DNA from: Planctomycetota bacterium
GTDB taxonomy: Bacteria > Planctomycetota > Phycisphaerae > Phycisphaerales > UBA1924
DNA: 64,000 nt
Reading direction: 5' to 3'
NCBI GenBank assembly: GCA_033763975.1
Contig: JANRJM010000018.1
Location: 186,001 to 250,000 of the forward strand
The position numbers and the translations under genes were made by a program. Every line of letters starts with the position of its first letter. Within the stretch, counting starts at the first letter, position 1. Below the pieces are notes generated by a model. The model was not told the DNA's origin, did no database searches, and worked only from the letters and a program-made list of their open reading frames with translations. Shown here in pieces: positions 61,231 to 64,000 of this stretch.

Positions 61231-61731
61231 ATGGGCCACGTTGACGTCATCCTGGAGCAGTGGAAGCAGCAGCGACCCGACCTCGAGTTGGCCCCGATGG
61301 GGCTGACCAGCCGGCTGAGCCGCATCGGGCGGCATCTGCATCAGGCGGTGGAACGCACGTTCGCCGTTCACGGACTGAATCTCGCGACCTTTGACGTGCT
61401 CGCCACGCTCCGGCGCGCCGGCCCGCCGTATCGTCTCTCGCCCGGCGATCTGATCGCAACGACACTGGTCACGTCCGGAACGACGACCCACCGCATCGAT
61501 CAGCTCGTGAAGGCCGGCTTTGTCGAGCGGGTTGAGAATCCTGAGGACGGGCGGAGCATTTTGGTTGCGCTCACCCCGGCTGGCCTGAAGAAGGTCGACG
61601 CCGCCGTGGCCGACCACGTCGCCAACCTCGAGCGACTGACGCGGGGCCTGAGTGACAGCGAGTTCAGACGACTCGACCGCCTCCTGGCACGCTACCTCGA
61701 CGTTCTGGAGTCGAACCAGTCGGCCGAGTAG
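61231..61731 (+). CDS. MarR-family transcriptional regulator
   Basis: The 166-residue product has a winged helix-turn-helix of the MarR type: LNLATFDVLATLRRAGPPYRLSPGDLIATTLVTSGTTTHRIDQLVKAGFVERVENPEDGRSILVALTPAG, with N- and C-terminal dimerisation helices. MarR proteins usually bind palindromes and release DNA on binding a small ligand. Three palindromic sites lie directly upstream and one overlaps the -35 of its own promoter, implying autorepression. No Shine-Dalgarno is present; TACCAT lies six bases before the ATG. Confidence 0.93.
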   Translation: MGHVDVILEQWKQQRPDLELAPMGLTSRLSRIGRHLHQAVERTFAVHGLNLATFDVLATLRRAGPPYRLSPGDLIATTLVTSGTTTHRIDQLVKAGFVERVENPEDGRSILVALTPAGLKKVDAAVADHVANLERLTRGLSDSEFRRLDRLLARYLDVLESNQSAE

Positions 61732-61833
61732 GCGATTCACGGGACGCGCATCCGCCCGCGACGTGCGTCATTCGCCGTTGATGCAGCGTCAGCCAGCCGA
61801 TCACGGCGGGTCCGCTCGCGCGTTGCCTGCAGA

Positions 61834-62586
61834 TCAGACCTGGGCCATCCCGCCATCCACGAAGAGTTCGATGCCGGTCACAAAGCTGCTGTCATCAGAT
61901 GCGAGGAAGACGGCGGCCTTGGCGATCTCGTCGGGATCTCCGACTCTGCCCATTGGCACACCCGCTGCCATTCCGGTTCGGAACCGTTCGCCTTCTTCCC
62001 TGCCGCCCGCGAGAGCGTCGATGGCCGGGGTCGCGATAGGGCCGGGGCTGATGGCGTTCACGCGGATCCTGCGCGACTTGAGGTCCACGGTCCAAGTACG
62101 TGCGAAGGACCGGACGGCCGCCTTGGTCGCGCTGTAGACGCTGAAGTTCTCGAGTCCCTTGGTCGCGACGACGGAGGCGCTCAGGATGACGGACGAGCCA
62201 TCCGGCATGAGCGGCAGAGCCCCTTGAACGGTGAAGAGCGTGCCCTTCACGTTGATTCCGAACCACTTGTCGAAGTGGGCCTCGGTGATCTGATCGAGCG
62301 GGAGAAACTCCCCTCCGCCCGCGTTCGCGAAGAGCACATCGATCCGCCCCTTCTCGCGCCTGATCGTGGCGAAGAGCCGGTCAAGATCGGCGCTGTCAGA
62401 CACGTCGCTTGGAATGCCGAAGGCATTGACGCCGAGATGAGCGACAGCGGCATCCAGCACCTCCTTCCTGCGCCCCGTGATGAACACGTAGGCTCCCTCC
62501 ATGGCGAACCGTCGTGCGGTGGCAAGACCGATGCCGCTGGTGCCTCCGGTCACGAGTGCGACCTTACCTTCGAGCTTGTTCGACAT
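61834..62586 (-). CDS. Short-chain dehydrogenase/reductase
   Basis: The 250-residue product is a classical SDR: TGGTSGIG (about 13-20), FANAGGG, ILSASVV with the active-site Ser, YSATK with Tyr and Lys, and C-terminal TGIELFVDGGMAQ. The coenzyme-binding Arg pair after the second strand (ITGRRKEVL) suggests NADP(H). The start at 62586 (MSNKLEGKVALVTGG) is preferred over 62598. It converges with marR and may be a catabolic or detoxifying enzyme of the same regulon. The substrate is unknown. Confidence 0.9.
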   Translation of the reverse strand: MSNKLEGKVALVTGGTSGIGLATARRFAMEGAYVFITGRRKEVLDAAVAHLGVNAFGIPSDVSDSADLDRLFATIRREKGRIDVLFANAGGGEFLPLDQITEAHFDKWFGINVKGTLFTVQGALPLMPDGSSVILSASVVATKGLENFSVYSATKAAVRSFARTWTVDLKSRRIRVNAISPGPIATPAIDALAGGREEGERFRTGMAAGVPMGRVGDPDEIAKAAVFLASDDSSFVTGIELFVDGGMAQV

Positions 62587-62689
62587 GCTGAGCTCCATGC
62601 AAGTGGCCTGATCTCGGATGATTCCGCAAAGACCGATCGTCGTGGTGGGTTCTGCCGCACCGTCATTCTGAGGTGCGACACTCAGCTCA

Positions 62690-62803
62690 TCACCGGCGCG
62701 GTGGGCTGAGAGAGGCCGGAAGCCGGCCAGCGGCGGTAGGGCCGACAGCGAGAGCGGCGGCGACGACGCGTGTTGGAACGAGGGAGGTGGCTGAGAGGTT
62801 CAT
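62690..62803 (-). pseudogene. Possible remnant of an exported-protein gene
   Basis: A frame of 37 codons starting at 62803 (with GGGGAC upstream) encodes a signal-peptide-like sequence (MNLSATSLVPTRVVAAALAVG) that runs into a stop after PASLSPPRR. It is too short to be a normal exported protein and looks like the leader of a decayed gene, although chance cannot be excluded. The surrounding 62599-62841 holds nothing else I can support. Confidence 0.25.
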
Positions 62804-62841
62804 GATGATGTCCCCGGGTTGGCGATTCCCGTGGGGAGGAC

Positions 62842-63333
62842 TTACGTGACGTGAGGGATGCCGGGATGGTCGGCGGGGCGTGGGCCTGAGGTGTCCCAGA
62901 AGAACTTGCGGTCGGATTCGAGGATGGACAGGTCGTTGATGCTGGCTTCGCGGCGCTGCATCAGGCCTCGGTCATCGAACTCCCAGAGTTCGTTCCCGTA
63001 GCTGCGCCACCATCGGTTGTCGGCACTGCGCCATTCGTACTGGAATCGCACCGCGATGCGGTTGTCTCGAAAGTCCCAGAGGGACTTGGCTAAGCGGTAG
63101 TCGAGCTCGCGCTCCCACTTGCCGGCGAGGAACGCCTGGATCTCGGCACGGCCAGTGACGAAGTCACTGCGATTGCGCCATGCCGAATCCTCCGTGTAGG
63201 CGAGAGACACACGGATCGGATCCCGTGAGTTCCAGGCGTCCTCGGCAAGCCGCACCTTGCGAGTGGCGGACTGCAGATCGAACGGCGGGGCGATGACAGC
63301 GGGCGTCTGTGACGAGCGTTCGCGAGTGTCCAT
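62842..63333 (-). CDS. DUF1348/NTF2-like protein
   Basis: The 163-residue product matches the DUF1348 branch of the NTF2-like superfamily: [111 protein letters not shown]. The fold forms a cone-shaped pocket used by small enzymes or binding proteins; no reaction is known for this branch. Its neighbours on the same strand are an MBL-fold enzyme and an SDR, a grouping often seen in small catabolic clusters. Confidence 0.88.
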   Translation of the reverse strand: MDTRERSSQTPAVIAPPFDLQSATRKVRLAEDAWNSRDPIRVSLAYTEDSAWRNRSDFVTGRAEIQAFLAGKWERELDYRLAKSLWDFRDNRIAVRFQYEWRSADNRWWRSYGNELWEFDDRGLMQRREASINDLSILESDRKFFWDTSGPRPADHPGIPHVT

Positions 63334-63404
63334 TCATGGCTCCTTGGTGGCTGGTGATGACGAGGACCGCGGGTCGATGCATCCACGAGCAGGGCGTGTG
63401 CGTG

Positions 63405-64000
63405 TCAGACACCCGAGTAGACCAGGCCCGTAAAGTCGGCGGGTGCCATCAGAAAGTGTCCGTACCGGGGGTCGAACTCCAGCGTCGGCCTTGCGGTGAT
63501 AACCTCGGCGAGTGTCTTGCCCTGCTTCTTCATCCTGGCAACTCGCTCACGAACCTTGATCAGCATCTCTCGAAACTCGGCGAGCTGCGACGCGTCGCCG
63601 ACGGGTCCGTGTCCTGGGATGATGATGGTGCTCTCCTTGGCCCGCGCGAGGCAAGTGTCGACAGCGCTGATCGTGCCGTCGATGCTGCCGCCGGTCGAGT
63701 AGTCGATGAACGGATAGTGGCCGTTCCACCACACGTCGCCAACATGCATCACGGCGGCCTCTTGGAACTCGACGAGAAGGTCCGTATCGGTGTGGGCCGG
63801 GCCGAGTGCCTCCAGTACCAGGGTCGAACCGCCGAGGTGGAGAGTGAGCGAATCCCCCGGGGTGATCTGTGGGATCGCTCCGGCGGTCGAAGGCGGGAAG
63901 GTGAAGTTCCAGCCATCAACACGAGTTGCCTGGGAGAGTCGCGTACGACAGTTCGCGGACGCCACCACTACAGCACCCGCGGCGTGCATCCACGCGTTGC
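63405..64000 (-). CDS. Metallo-beta-lactamase-fold hydrolase (5' end outside window)
   Basis: The frame is open through the right edge, so the N-terminus, including the HxHxDH metal motif, is missing. The visible part has AGAVVVASANCRTRLS, GPAHTDTDLLVEFQEAAVMHVGDVWWNGHYPFIDYSTGGSIDGTISAVD (metal-binding Asp in VGD) and IIIPGHGPVGD with the third-site His, which are MBL-fold motifs after the first cluster. The C-terminal helices (FREMLIKVRERVARMKKQGKTLAEVI) match exported MBL hydrolases. The substrate is unknown. Confidence 0.9.
   Translation of the reverse strand, partial: NAWMHAAGAVVVASANCRTRLSQATRVDGWNFTFPPSTAGAIPQITPGDSLTLHLGGSTLVLEALGPAHTDTDLLVEFQEAAVMHVGDVWWNGHYPFIDYSTGGSIDGTISAVDTCLARAKESTIIIPGHGPVGDASQLAEFREMLIKVRERVARMKKQGKTLAEVITARPTLEFDPRYGHFLMAPADFTGLVYSGV

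Overview
The window comes from a very GC-rich bacterium that looks like a planctomycete, most likely of the Phycisphaerae/Phycisphaerales type. The basis is gene content: several exported proteins ending in a PEP-CTERM-like tail (V-P-x-P-G, hydrophobic stretch, R-R-R-R), two secreted proteins ending in the same two-EF-hand dockerin-like module, a response regulator whose output is an excisionase-type helix-turn-helix, GspG-like pseudopilins with PilT and GspE-like ATPases, ECF sigma/anti-sigma pairs and many lipoproteins. No phylogenetic marker comparison was run, so the taxonomic call is inference.

Layout. 1-2.8 kb: an exported protein cut by the window edge, two small proteins (one HicB-like) and a visibly AT-rich AlbA_2/Schlafen-type gene directly behind lepA. 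2.8-9.3 kb: lepA, then two paralogous repeat-rich exported proteins (the first broken by a one-base frameshift) on either side of a PEP-CTERM-like protein. 9.4-18.9 kb: methyltransferase, lipoproteins, histidine phosphatase, an exported protein/ECF sigma/anti-sigma operon, a Coa1-like membrane protein, a membrane-anchored short-chain dehydrogenase and pdhA. 19-21.2 kb: a formylglycine-generating-enzyme-like gene between two copies of a two-hairpin repeat, then a response regulator. 21.6-26.8 kb: a HEAT-repeat protein, a pseudopilin cluster (three prepilins and two small membrane proteins) and a MazG-like enzyme. 26.9-29 kb: rpsL-rpsG with its own promoter and terminator, then a ThiF/MoeB-like gene. 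29-39.9 kb (minus strand): dockerin-type protein, CvpA-like membrane protein, a membrane-anchored degenerate GspE-like ATPase, a metzincin protease, PilT, a zinc-ribbon membrane protein, an esterase and Mn/Fe superoxide dismutase. 40-47 kb: a primary-type sigma-70 factor, sucC, two PEP-CTERM-like proteins and a solitary atpD. 47-53 kb: lipoprotein, VWA protein, glycosyltransferase, DUF1569 protein, Eis-like acetyltransferase, half-size EamA transporter and a cysteine-rich copper-storage-type protein. 53-60 kb: the minus-strand unit fabD, polyproline lipoprotein, fabG, with recG upstream and hldE divergent. 60.2-64 kb: tRNA-Pro(CGG), then a segment with a different flavour (lipoprotein, MarR regulator with three operators, SDR, DUF1348 protein, metallo-beta-lactamase-fold enzyme cut by the edge).

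Three themes run through the window. First, single genes of complexes or operons that are usually neighbours stand alone: pdhA without pdhB, sucC without sucD, atpD without other atp genes, rpsL-rpsG without fusA/tuf. Second, many genes lacking a Shine-Dalgarno sequence carry a TAnnnT hexamer 5-8 bases before the start codon, which suggests leaderless transcription. Third, the cell-surface inventory (pseudopilins, pilus ATPases, sorting tails, dockerin-like ends, lipoproteins) is large. The observations most worth following are the degenerate membrane-anchored GspE-like ATPase, the divergent MarR operator/promoter region, the paired-hairpin repeat around the FGE-like gene, and the leaderless promoter pattern.
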